From: Macrostomum hystrix
Lineage: Eukaryota; Platyhelminthes; Macrostomidae
Assembly: GCA_950097015.1 (NCBI GenBank)
Contig: CATNEN010000038.1
Location: 34,620,501-34,684,500 of the forward strand
DNA: 64,000 nucleotides
Direction of reading: 5' to 3'
This document shows positions 43,948 to 55,686 of this stretch, in pieces. Numbering within the stretch: the stretch's first letter is position 1; each line of letters begins with the position of its first letter. A program made the position numbers and the translations under genes. Under the pieces are notes generated by a model. That model had not been told where the DNA came from, ran no database searches, and saw only the letters and a program-made list of their open reading frames with translations.

Positions 43948-44110
43948 CAGCCCGACGAGAATCGTTGAACATCTTGACGATGCCGATGTTTAGTGATTGT
44001 GAAAGATTTTTCATCGGATAAAGCGGAATATTGTAGCTCATTTTCTTGATTTTTATGCATGGCGATTGGTTGAGTATTTTTGGGAGATATGGGTAAAAGA
44101 GAAGTTTGGG
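43948..44110 (+). repeat. Dispersed repeat, copy 2
   Basis: Direct-orientation relative of 42945-43105 (see there), differing by scattered substitutions and short indels. 44111-44950 downstream is unique with no supported gene. Confidence 0.6.
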
Positions 44111-44953
44111 TGTTTGCAATCCAATAGAATTGATTGGTCTTTCTACTGTTAATGGCTTAAAGCACTTCCTGACTAGCGGGAGCCAATGGAGCTTGACTCT
44201 GTCATCTGTCTTCATTTTCTCTGACTAACTTCTGCTCACATCTTAATCATCTTGATCGCTGCTGTTTGTCTCTGCCAAATGCAGTATAAAACTGCAGAAG
44301 GATTCATATTTTTCCTGATTGGAAAGTTGAGCACTGCATGGCCACTCTAGCTCAGCTGCCGTGTCGTCTGGCTGACTCTGTCGGCAATTTATCTATCTGA
44401 TGAAGGCATTCCGATTTGATACTGCCTTTTTTACTGCCAGCAGGAAAAAGCTCCTGATTGTTTGTTCTGCTCGGCGGATGTGTCTGCGGATTGAGGCCCC
44501 GTGGTAATATAAATTCCCGCCTTAAATCCCAGTTGGTCAGGGTGTGTTGTGTGTTCAATGTAAGGCCATAAATAAAATTGGCCAAAAAACTGTTCGCGCA
44601 GTTTCATTTTATGATGACACCATAACTAACCTCCTGAAGGAATGCTTTTACAAGTCAGAGATTTCACGACTCACACGTTTTTTTGTTTAAGATTTCATAG
44701 AAAAGACGCAATTTAATTAGAGAAATTCAGATTTTCTACAATGAACACAATTAGAAGAAAATATTTACTGATAGTCTGCACATACACAACAAATGTTGAC
44801 GACAATTTATAGCTTCTATAGGGGAAAGACACAATCGATAAGATATACAATGTTATGAAGCGTTACGAGTGGCGACTTTCTATTATGTTGTTGTTGATTT
44901 TAAGTTCTCAACGGTCGCAATTTAAAAATTCTTGATATCCTCTATGCAAGAAG

Positions 44954-47900
44954 CTAGACAAAGCTAGATGTCATGTAGGGAGTCTTGCAGACAGTTGCCA
45001 CCACTGCGGCCGCTGTTGGCGAAGACGATGACGCTTCGGTCAGCATGGCGTAGCCTTGCGGGTCGAAGCCTTTCAGCTGCGGGCCTTCCATCTTTGGCAG
45101 AGACTTGTTGGGACTCTTCGCCGACTCCGGCTGCTGGTTCTCCGGCGGCAGTTTCGATGTCGCAGCCGTTCCGTAGACTTTACGTGGCAAGCGTTCCGAG
45201 TAGTTTTTACCATAGACAGCGGCGTAGCTGCAGCCGCTGCTGACGTTCGGGTCCACCGCGGAAGCTGCCACAGGCGCCCCAGCGGCCGTTTGCAGATAGC
45301 CAATGCTGGGGAATCGAACTAGCGACCCTCGGCCAGCCCCGGTGCCTCGCCGGCTGCCTGCATGTCTCGAATTGTCTATGGCCATGGTTGCCGAGTGGTA
45401 GAAGCCTCCGGACGTAGACGCATGTGGCGGTTGCTGCTGTACTCGGCCAGTTGTGGATGACTTGAGAATGTCCGGCTGACAGCGCAGCATGCTAGATTCA
45501 CTGGGGTCGTCCACCTGGATTCATATTTGCAGGTGCACGGATTGACCTGAGCGGGCACATCGAAACTTATTTTGACTTTATCGAAGGAACTTACCATCTC
45601 GACATTGGACGCATTGGCCTTGTCGTACCAAGCCGAGCTAGAGACCGCCATTGCTGCTGGCTCGTCTCGTCGACGACCTGAAAATCGATTAGTTAATGGG
45701 CCGAATTATTTCCTGTACGAGTGGATGGGGAAGAAAATTTTGTAGCTTTGATGAACGTTCGAAACGCAAAACATTGCCTAGAGGATCTTCGATTTGTCAA
45801 AATGAGTCGGTGACAAAGAGCTGGGATGCAGGAACTGCTTCTGTATCATCTGTCAATTTCGGCCGGCTCTAAGGTAGGGTGCGGGCAATTGCCAAATTGC
45901 TCAGTCCTGAAAAGTATTCGATCTCAAAGAAGCAAAATGGATTGTTGTAGGCTATTATATTCGAAAACTTGCTAGTACGCTCATCGCAATACGACTAAAG
46001 AGCTTTTGAGCTGAGTTGAGATCAAAGACGAGCCAACAGAGAAAATATTTCCTATAGGCCATTTCACAAAAGACTGGCCTTTTCAAAAAACATTGTTGGA
46101 ACTAATTTACGCAAAAAGAAGAGCTGTCTATTGATTCGAACTTTTGCTCACCTCTAATGTGTACATAGACCAGCACGCCCAGCAGCAGAACAAAGACTAG
46201 GAACACCACCCCAGCCAGGCAGAGGAGAATGAGCACATGCTGCTCGGCCTCCATGCCGGCGCCTTGGCCTGGCGGACTGCGGCGTCCGGCTCCTTGAAGT
46301 GTTCCGCCGTCGGGCGCACTTCCACCGGCGCTGCCGCCTACGTCAGGAACGCTGCCTACGGACGGATCAATGACGCGGATGTACAATGCCTCAGCTCGGC
46401 TGCTCAGCGATGGCTGGCCGCGGTCGCTCACTCGTACAACGAGGCGTAGTACATCTGAACTGTCAGCGCCCGAATCTGCAACCCTGATGGTCGGCTTTAC
46501 CAGGGTGACGATACCGTGCATCGGGTCCACGCTGAAGTGGCCGTGGTCAGAACCGACCAGGCTGAATGTGAGGGTGCCGTTCGCTCCTGCGTCTGGGTCG
46601 ACGGCCTTCAGCTGCGTCACCTGCGTGCCAGCTGGGCTCACCGCGCTCAAGTTGCACCAGGTGGACAGGCCGATGAATTCCGGCGCATTGTCGTTCACAT
46701 CGAGCAAAACGATGGTTGCATGCCCCGTGCCAATCCGGCTTCCGTCGTTGACGCCGACTGCGCGCAACTCCAAGCTCAGAATCTCCTGACGCTCGCGGTC
46801 CAAGTTGCCGCGAGCGTACAGTCGGTTATTGACGAAAAAGAAGCTTGCCCCAGTAACGCCACCGCTGCTACCGCCAACTTCGTATCGAATCCTGGCGTTG
46901 ATGCCAACATCCGCGTCCGTGGCTTGAACCTCGCCTATGAAACGCTCCGAGTTGTTCCGACCGTAATCCTCCAGAATGCTGAAGCTGTAATCTTTGTTGG
47001 CGAAGACTGGCGCCGAGTCGTCTTGGTCCTCGACATTGACTTCTATAGAAATAGTCGCTGTCTGTTGGAGAGGCTTTCCATTGTCGGTGACAATTACGGA
47101 GAAGCTGAATTGGTCGCGAATCTCTCGATCGAGGCTCACAAGCGTCAGCAAGTCTGCTCCGCCCACCACGTTGCGACTCGCCTGCAATGTGAAGAACTGC
47201 TGCACGATGCTATCGGCGAACCTGTAGGTTAGCCTGGCATTCTCTCCCAAGTCGCGATCGGTGGCACTGATGCGGCCAACTAAAGTGCCGGCTGGCTGGT
47301 TCTCTGGCGTCCTGAATTGGTACAGCAGCCGGTCCGGCATCGGGCTGTTGTCATTCTGGTCCTGGATTTCCACCCGCACCTCGGAGCGACGCTCTTTTGG
47401 CTGCGGTCCACGATCGCGACAAATGATCTCCACGCCTATCCAGCGACCATCGCGCACCGTCAACGCTTCACGATCAAAGGTCACGCCGGACAATTTACGC
47501 AGTTTATAAGTCACATGTGGCCCGTCAGCCAGCAGCTGCAGCAGCTCGAACTGGTGACGCTGCGCTTCGGCAATGGCGCAGTTCACGCTGCCGTTCTCGC
47601 CTTCGTCCTCGTCGCGAACAATCACGCGAGCTAGAATCACCTTGCTCGGATCGTTCTCGACTACTGACGACGCCTTGCCGTCGATCAGTTGCACTGTGAT
47701 GTTTGGATAGTGATCATTGCAGTCTGTCACGCGTAGTTCAATTTCAGCCTCGGTTTTTAGACCGCCGGAATCCTCAGCTAACAGTGGCAGGTACAGCGCC
47801 CTCTGCCGCACTGTCTCATAGTCTAGCGATCTGTTCTGCATCAACTGGTCGCGTAGAATGTAAAACGAGCTGGTAACCTCCGGATTGGCTGTGCCGGCAA

Positions 47901-48786
47901 TTCGAAAACGGATTCTTTTGTCCTCATCCGCATCCGTGGCAACAAGATGCAGCAGCGGCTGGTGCAACGGACCGCACTCGGACAGCACCAACCGGCCGCT
48001 GGAAAGCCGCCAGACCGGTCGATTGTCGTTGGTGTCCAGAACGCGAATAATAATCTCTAGTCGCTCGCCATCGTCAGGAAATTCGGCGTCGCCGGCCAGT
48101 AGTTCCAGCTGGTAGCTGTCTTTGGTTTCGCGGTCCAGCTGACGAACCAGCTCCAGCATTGGCACGCGGCGTCCGCTGCGGTCCTCCATCGCTAACTTGA
48201 AGTACTGCCCGGCGTCGCCTTTGGGCGATAGTCGATACGTCACACCGTCGTAGCGCTCTGAATCGGCGTCCTCGGCGATTGGCAGCGAATATTTCACGGG
48301 CGGTTGGTCCGACTCCGCGATGCTCAGAATGAATGGACGATTCGCTTGACGAAACTCCGGCCGCTGGTCGTTAACATCCGTGATGGCCACGTGTACAGCG
48401 AACACTTCCTCCGCTCCAGAGTCACCGTGTCGCGCCTCTACGTTGAAGGCTCTCTCGCAGCTAGTCCGCTTTGTACCTGGACACAGGGCCTCACGATCTA
48501 TGCGTCTCCTGCCGGTTGTCACTTCACCGGTGTCCTGGTTCACGGGAAACAGCTCCCGCAACTCGTCAGTGGGATAACTGGCCGAGAATCGGCTCCCCTC
48601 GGGAAGACTGAAGCGGCTCTTCAGGTTGCCGATCACGTGACCCGAGGCTGTCTCCTCGGCAACCGTCAGGCTGACGACTCGAGGTGCTGCGAGTCCGACG
48701 GCTGTCGCCACAGCGGCGAACGCCAAAGTCATTGTCAGTAGTTTGGCCTGGCTAGTCCACGGTATCATTGTGCAACTGTTTAACAT
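44954..48786 (-). CDS. Protocadherin, three exons
   Basis: Exons are 48786-46152, 45677-45595 and 45514-44954, in frame, 1092 residues. Protocadherins are single-pass cell-surface proteins for homophilic adhesion. An N-terminal hydrophobic signal segment (LLTMTLAFAAVATAVGLA) is followed by about seven cadherin repeats with Ca2+-binding motifs DVNDQRPEF, DTNDNRPVW, DCNDHYPN, DQNDNSPMP, DQDDSAPVF and DVNDNAPEF. The last repeat lacks a DxND motif, as usual before the membrane. A Gly/Ser/Pro-rich linker precedes the TM helix at about 852-875 (LILLCLAGVVFLVFVLLLGVL). The cytoplasmic tail begins GRRRDEPAAMAVSSSAWYDK and runs about 215 residues. One large exon for the whole ectodomain is the typical protocadherin layout. 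Intron 1 is 474 nt and intron 2 is only 80 nt. A non-spliced form would end at ...FCVN (46102). I cannot assign a subfamily; seven repeats fit the delta type. Confidence 0.92.
45515..45594 (-). other. 80-nt intron of the protocadherin gene
   Basis: On the minus strand GAGATG is followed by gtaagt, and tgaatccag precedes GTGGACGAC. Splicing keeps phase 0 (NVEM joined to VDDPSE). Retention shifts the last exon to a stop-containing frame. Confidence 0.8.
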
Positions 48787-51235
48787 TATTTGTTTGCAAC
48801 TATCGTGAAATTTTCGAATTCAGTAGTACCCTATTGACGAAATACAACTGTGGGCTAGTGTTAAAGTGACAAATTTTCTACATTTCGGCGTTCGCATTCC
48901 GTAAATTTATTTATACTCATTATCCGTTGGTAGGCTGGCCTCAGCTTCCTCAGCTTCATCTCCTCTGTGATTGCCGCCTGACGCTTGGACCGATCAGATT
49001 GGCTCTCCGTCTCTCTGAGCAATGAGGCAGCGATGATGTGGCCCACACGTGAGCACCAGCCGCCGCGTGTCATTGGTTGATCGCCTAGTCCCCAACTCCA
49101 GTGGCAACTCAGCCCCGCGGGGCCTAATCGCGATTTTTGAGACCACTCTCAAGATACTCATTAGGCTCACGATTTTTGGAAATTCGGGACGCACAAATTT
49201 TAGTTCCTCTTTTCAAAATTCAACGATTTGACTGAAGAAAATTTGGCCAGCGTTCACGATGCACGAAGTATCAGAGTTAGTTTTACATGTACTCCTAAAT
49301 ATACTCCTATAGCTATCTATACACAGCCAACACAAGGAACCCTAGCAAAAGGATCGCAAAGTTACCAGAAGCAAGTCAAATACAATAAAACCAGTGGTAC
49401 AACGCTTCCAGTGGGCTGATTTTAACTTAACAACCAAATAGAACCAGACCATTGCTTCGGGCGTTCTCCGAACTCAGTGTCGCAGTCAAACAAGTTGAGC
49501 AGTATCAGAAAATGTTATTTCCTAATTTCCCAAGGGTGTCATACTCTGGGAGTGAAGAGACTATAGTTATATAGTATAGGAGGTTCTCTTGTTGGTAGTG
49601 GTGGAGGAAAAAATTCAATTCTAAAATTTGGTTCCAATGGTAAGTCGGTAACCCCCAGGGGTGCCTGTCTGATGAATTGAATGAATGAGCCAGTGAAATA
49701 AAAATCTGTGCGTAGAAAAGAAACGAAATAATTCTAACTAAGTAAAGCGACCAACCACCCCACTCCCCTAATCAGCAGCCACTCCGGAGCTGCGTGCATT
49801 CAATTTAATTTGAAAATAATTACACGCCTAATCTGCACAGCCTACAGTCGCTGAATTATTAAACGCTTCACTACCTGCAGCCAAGGTGTGGGAGACCAGG
49901 TGGAGTGACAGAAATGTCACCTACCTACCTACCTACCTGGTATTTTATGCGCTTGCTCCTTTTTAAACCACATTAATTTAATTTATTCGCTCATGCGTTT
50001 CAACCCAGTGTGTTTCGTGGATTCCTGATTAAAAAAGCTGTTATATTTCAAAAGCAAAAAAACTGATTGACATTCGTCAGGCAGGGTGACTGGGCCGGGC
50101 GGCAACAAAGGGATTTTCGCTATTATTATTCGTGCGCCAGATGAGCTGCTCATTGAAGCGAGAGAATACCTGCTCTAGCGGTAGAGACTGCAGAAGAGGG
50201 CTGCTCACTTCACTAGCAGACAACAGGCAGTGCTCGCTCCCCTGTCCCATATTGTGTTTTGAGGAAAATTGTTTTTATTAAATAAAGCCGGCGCTAAGTA
50301 TGAGAAGTAATTCATTTGCCTTCTCGCACCAAGGTCCCTGAGCTCGATTCCGCGGCGAGGCCACATTCATTTCGGGCGCCAGCCGCGGAGAGAAGGCTTG
50401 GGGGCTTGTCGTGCAATTTAAACCCTTGAGGGTCAACCTACAAGGCACAGTGCGAGTGTACACTGCCTGACGATGAGAAAGTCAGGGCAGATGTACACAC
50501 CTGTGTGCGTGTGCTCAGGACTCAGCGAAATGGGCAGACCTATACCTCCCCACTGACTGCGGGTCTAGTATCACCAAATGATGTGCCATTGCCCGCAGCC
50601 CTCCTGCAATTATTATTATTCTTAAAATTAAACCCACCTTATTAGTTCTACATTTATATCACGAAGTTTCTTTAAATATATATTTAGAAATTCCTTTGCC
50701 TAGTTAGCTCAGTGAGAGAGACCCTTCCCCCACAAGAGCTCGTTGAGCAAACGAACATAGCTCGCACAGGTTCAGGTGTGTGGCCACTTCATGTATGGCG
50801 CAGAGATAAGGAACTGATGAAAATAATGTGCAACGACCCTGCTGATGAATTACCGATGAGACATTTCCACCGAGATTGAGCGCTGAGAAGTCGGCACGTG
50901 TTGGCAGGCAAGATGAGAACTACTGAGATGGTTTGGGAGGGGGTAGTGTACACACCCCACACACCTTGTGCGGAAGAATTTGCCAGGAGCAAACATAAAT
51001 TCAGCCTTTTCCGTGAGCACACTGTGTGAGCACTGCAGTTATTTTCTCACTTGCGGATCCATTTATTCAGTTTTTTTTCAAGTTTGGAATCGCATCGCAA
51101 GCCGACGGATGTCACCCAGTCAGTTGCAATCGCTTGATTCTGCAGCATTGTCATGTCCATTATTTGCCATGATATGGTTTTAAGTTACTTTATTTTCTCT
51201 GACATTGTTCTGCTACAAAATTTATTCATGCGACA
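48787..51235. other. Upstream region of the protocadherin gene
   Basis: This is the start of the 6.9-kb divergent intergenic region between the protocadherin and the guanylyl cyclase. Apart from an ACCT run (49918-49940) and the SINE-B at 50310-50625, it shows no supported gene. At 50700-50735 AGTTAGCTCAGTGAGAGAG resembles a tRNA D-arm/A-box, but no full cloverleaf follows. Confidence 0.45.
50310..50625 (+). mobile_element. SINE-B copy, head truncated
   Basis: It starts within the head (CTTCTCGCACCAAGGTCCCT, GAGCTCGATTCCGCGGCGAG). The body has GGAGAGAAGGCTTGGGGGC, GCCTGACGATGAGAAAGTC and CAGATGTACACACCTGTGTG. It ends GCCATTGCCCGCAGCCCTCC with an ATT tail. The A-box region is missing. Confidence 0.87.
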
Positions 51236-51244
51236 GCCTTAACT

Positions 51245-52692
51245 ATTCCGAGTTCTCATAAACTTCTCATAGTTCCCAAATCCTAAGTTCCCTAGTTTGA
51301 GCCCAGTTCCCTAGTTTGAGCCCAGTTTCCTTGTTTGAGCCCAGTTTTCCTTGTTTGAGCCCAGTTTTCCTTGTTTGAGCCCCAGTTCCCTAGTTTGAAC
51401 CCCTGTTCCCTAGTTTGATCCCCAGTTCCCTAGTTTGAATCCCAGTTCCCTAGTTTGAGCCCAGTTCCCTAGTTTGAGCCCCAGTTCCCTAGTTTGAACC
51501 CCTGTTCCCTAGTTTGATCCCCAGTTCCCTAGTTTGAATCCCAGTTCCCTAGTTTGATCCCCAGTTCCCTAGTTTGAGCCCAGTTTCCTTGTTTGAGCCC
51601 AGTTTTCCTTGTTTGAGCCCCAGTTCCCTAGTTTGAACCCCTGTTCCCTAGTTTGATCCCCAGTTCCCTAGTTTGAATCCCAGTTCCCTAGTTTGATCCC
51701 CAGTTCCCTAGTTTGATCCCCAGTTCCCTAGTTTGATCCCCAGCTCCCAAGTAAGAGCCCCAGTTCCCAAGTAAGAGCCTGAGTTCCAAGTAAGAGCCCC
51801 AGTTCCAAGTAAGAGCACCAGTTCCCAAGTAAGAGCCCCAGTTCCCAAGTAAGAGCCCCAGTTCCCAAGTAAGAGCCCCAGTTCCCAAGTAAGAGCCCCA
51901 GTTCCCAAGTAAGAGCCCCAGTTCCCAAGTAAGAGCCTGAGTTCCAAGTAAGAGCCCCAGTTCCCAAGTTTAAACCCCAGTTCCCTAGTTTAAACTCCAG
52001 TTCCCTAGTTTAAACTCCAGTTCACTAGTTTAAACTCCAGTTCCCTAGTTTAAACTCCAGTTCCCTAGTTTGAACCCCTGTTCCCTAGTTTGATCCCCAG
52101 TTCCCTAGTTTGAATCCCAGTTCCCTAGTTTGATCCCCAGTTCCCTAGTTTGAATCCCAGTTCCCTAGTTTGAGCCCAGTTCCCTAGTTTGATCCCCAGT
52201 TCCCTAGTTTGATCCCCAGCTCCCAAGTAAGAGCCCCAGTTCCCAAGTAAGAGCCTGAGTTCCAAGTAAGAGCCCCAGTTCCAAGTAAGAGCACCAGTTC
52301 CCAAGTAAGAGCCCCAGTTCCCAAGTAAGAGCCCCAGTTCCCAAGTAAGAGCCCCAGTTCCCAAGTAAGAGCCCCAGTTCCCAAGTAAGAGCCCCAGTTC
52401 CCAAGTAAGAGCCCCAGTTCCCAAGTAAGAGCCCCAGTTCCCAAGTAAGAGCCCCAGTTCCCAAGTAAGAGCCTGAGTTCCAAGTAAGAGCCCCAGTTCC
52501 CAAGTTTAAACCCCAGTTCCCTAGTTTAAACTCCAGTTCCCTAGTTTAAACTCCAGTTCCCTAGTTTAAACTCCAGTTCCCTAGTTTAAACTCCAGTTCC
52601 CTAGTTTGAACCCCAGTTCCCTATTGGAACCTCAGTTCCCTAGTTCGAACCTCAGTTCCCTAGTTTGAGCCCCAGTTCCTAGTTTGAGAATT
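51245..52692. repeat. Minisatellite A17, 20-bp unit in two alternating block types
   Basis: Type 1 is AGTTCCCTAGTTTGAACCCC and type 2 is AGTTCCCAAGTAAGAGCCCC. Blocks alternate 1-2-1-2-1, with type 2 at about 51740-51965 and 52215-52505. The two type 2 blocks share the same odd variants in order (GAGCCTGAGTTCCAAG), showing a segmental duplication of about 480-540 bp. Confidence 0.93.
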
Positions 52693-53270
52693 AATCTCTA
52701 GTTCCCCAATGGTCCCTCAATGGTCCTGCAATAACATCATGGAGACTTCGGATTTCCAGCTTCGCAAATATGAAGTCTATCAGGGCAAGGAAAAACCCGA
52801 CTTGAACATCTCTCTTTCCTAAGCGCCCAGGTGACTTTTTATCAGCCCCTCTGGCGGAATTCTCAGCAATCAGATGTTGTTAGATTATCGATGAGTGAGC
52901 AGCGACTTGAGCTGGGACTGCGCCAGCTGTAAATCGAATCAATTGCCCACCTGAAAACGTCACTTCGCATACAGATGGAGGCACCTGAGTCAGCAGCGTG
53001 AGAAAACTGGGGCTAAAAAGGCTCGCCCACTGCACTATGAGTCTTGTCCATCAAGCACAGAAATCGATTTCTATATCGTCTCGTATGCGGCCAAGCTAAA
53101 TTGGTCAAGGAAAAAAGTTTGATCCAGTTGCTGTCCGATCTTGTTTAGATTTCTGAGGTGTGCTTTGGGATCCGACCCAAAAAGCGGTTTCTCTCACACG
53201 TGAGTTCGTCCCACATGGCTCCTAACAATAGATATTCTCTGCATACTACTTCTAATTTTCAAGTAAAATG
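52693..53270. other. Intergenic DNA
   Basis: Unique sequence of mixed composition. No gene, RNA or repeat that I can support. Confidence 0.4.
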
Positions 53271-53352
53271 TGAGGTGAGTGGCAGATCGACTCGAGGGTT
53301 AACTTCCAAGGCACAGATGAGCAAGTCAGGGCAGATGTACACACCTGTGTGA
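53270..53352 (+). mobile_element. SINE-B fragment with internal deletion
   Basis: GTGAGTGGCAGATCGACTCG is joined to AGGGTTAACTTCCAAGGCAC and then CAGGGCAGATGTACACACCT. The head is thus fused to the 3' part of the body. Confidence 0.75.
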
Positions 53353-53751
53353 ATTTGATTTTCATTTTATGTAATTAAATTTATCGTGAAGCACAAAAAT
53401 GTCAATATTATTGATTTTCTGCTGATTAGGTACATGGCTTTGTTTATAAGCTATTTATATTTAATAAATATATTATCTGCATTATGGAACGTAAATTCGA
53501 AAATAAAAAGCAATATTTAGCGTTTTAGAATCGTTCCATTGCAGATCGCTATTAAATAAATAAACATATTTATTATATTTTATAGTTACTATATAATATT
53601 TTTTAAGCTTTCATACATAAATTAGCAGGTAGTAGTACATACATACATAAATAGTAACTACTATAACCAAACGCAGGCACAGGTTCAAGCAGTACAACAC
53701 TGGAATCGGTGGCCAATTTGAACGGGTCCGACGGCTTCTGCGTGTCAGTGG

Positions 53752-53862
53752 CTACAGCGTCGCCCCAGTCCATGGACTGAACAGCCGTACGCAGCCTTCA
53801 GATGCGCCGCGCAATAGCTGCGGATGTGCTGTCTGTCTGCTGCACATCTGGCCCAAATTTTT
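53752..53862 (+). mobile_element. SINE-A 3' fragment
   Basis: CGTCGCCCCAGTCCATGGAC, TGAACAGCCGTACGCAGCC, TTCAGATGCGCCGCGCAATA and GCTGCACATCTGGCCC. The head is missing. Confidence 0.8.
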
Positions 53863-53997
53863 TTAACGGGTTCAACAGCCCCTTGTTTGGTTAGACTAGC
53901 TGAATAAATCTATAAACAACACGAGCGCGTTTAATATGCTGAAAGTTTACAAGTAAGCTTGCAGCTGGTTATTTTATACTTTTTCTTCTGCGTGTAC

Positions 53998-54765
53998 AAA
54001 CCATGGTGTGCAGGACACAAACCATGGCGTGCAGAATACAAACCATGGTGTGCAGGACACAAACCATGGCGTGCAGAATACAAACCATGGCGTGCAGGAC
54101 ACAAACCATGGCGTGCAGAATACAAACCATGGCGTGCAGGACACAAACCATGGCGTGTAGAATACAAACCATGGCGTGCAGGATACAAACCATGGCGTGC
54201 AGGATACAAACCATGGCGTGCAGGATACAAACCATGGCGTGCAGAATACAAACCATGGCGTGCAGGATACAAACCATGGCGTGCAGGATACAAACCATGG
54301 CGTGCAGGATACAAACCATGGCGTGCAGGATACAACCATGGCGTGCAGGATAAAAACCATGGCGTGCAGGATACAAACCATAGCGTGCAGAATACAAACC
54401 ATGGCGTGCAGGATACAACCATGGCGTGCAGAATAAAAACCATGGCGTGCAGGATACAAACCATGGCGTGCAGGATACAAACCATGGCGTGCAGGATAAA
54501 AACCATGGCGTGCAGAATACAAACCATGGCGTGCAGGATACAAACCATGGCGTGCAGGATACAACCATGGCGTGCAGGATAAAAACCATGGCGTGCAGGA
54601 TACAAACCATGCCGTGCAGAATACAAACCATGGCATGCAGGATACAACCATGGCGTGCAGGATAAAAACCATGGCGTGCAGGATACAAACCATGGCGTGC
54701 AGGATACAACCATGGCGTGCAGGATACAAACCATGGCGTGCAGGATACAACAATGTCGTGCAGAA
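53998..54765. repeat. Minisatellite A18, 21-bp unit
   Basis: About 37 copies of AAACCATGGCGTGCAGGATA plus C, with 20-bp variants (ACAACCATGG) at intervals. All six frames stay open for long stretches (up to 267 codons). These are not genes. Confidence 0.94.
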
Positions 54766-54914
54766 GTTTTACAACGACGTTCAGGCTGTGTGCAACTTCT
54801 ACCCCAGCTGAAAGTTGATTTATTTATTTTCTTAATTCAATAAATAAAATATAGAATTGAAGAATATCACTTCCCAGCTTCAATGTTGCAATGATTGATA
54901 TGGAAACTAATAAT

Positions 54915-55140
54915 TAATAACACCTGCCTCAGTTAGGCCAGATGCAGCTAGCATCTGGCAGCTATTGCCAGACGGCTGTTTAGTCCAGCTGGCAGCTGGG
55001 TGAACTGAAGCAATGCAACGAATTTAAGTGTCTTGCTAAAGAACACAAGTCGTTCTAATAAAATCGGGAATCGAACCGCCAACCTTCGTTCGAGTCTTGA
55101 GTCCGACGCTCTAACAACTTGGCTGCAACCCCTGATGTGT
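54915..55140 (-). mobile_element. SINE-A copy, diverged
   Basis: On the + strand it shows CAGCTGGGTGAACTGAAGCA, ATGCAACGAATTTAAGTGTC, TTGCTAAAGAACACAAG and the head TCGGGAATCGAACCGCCAAC. The central palindrome has decayed (TTTAGTCCAGCTGG). It lies 550 bp upstream of the cyclase ATG. Confidence 0.8.
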
Positions 55141-55686
55141 TTCAATGATTCGAGAATCCGTCCTGACCCATGACACGACAACGCACATTTCAGAGATTTA
55201 CCTGGCTGTCCTGACAGGCTAAATGCTAGAGTCACGGCATCGGTACTCACGGTGCTTCCTGGTTTGAGTCGCAATTTCCCGATTCCCTCCAGAAGCCGAC
55301 TGTTGTTACGCAGAGCAGGCGAGGAGCTAAACATCGAGGGTAATGAGTCTCGCCGGCCTGTCAGATCGGAGACCTCGGCGAGAACAAGAAAAACTCAAAT
55401 TAGTCATCCTTAGCTAGTCTCATCCGCTCCACTCATTCACGTGAGCCGGAGGTAGGTTAGGAAAAAGCAAAGATTGGACAGGAAATTGCCACACAAGAAA
55501 CAAATGAGGCTCGGGGAAGTCACCCGATGTTTTTAAAAAGGCCGAAAAAAAAGCTTTTTTGTAAGTGTGCGCGGCTGTGATTCATCAGACTATTTGACCA
55601 GCTTGCTACCGCGTCCAACCAAGACTCAACTTCACTTTGGAATTTCACTTTGACTGCTTGACAAAGAACAGCGCTGATTTACCTAA

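Noticed and set aside
46237-48741. + strand frames over the protocadherin gene
   Set aside because: They are antisense shadows of a well-supported coding exon. No known domains.
50695-50785. tRNA-like stretch AGTTAGCTCAGTGAGAGAG
   Set aside because: It has only a D-arm-like part. No anticodon arm, T-arm or acceptor stem can be drawn.
53931-54811. Frames of 246-267 codons in several registers
   Set aside because: The 21-bp array A18 lacks stops in most registers. There is no evidence of a gene.
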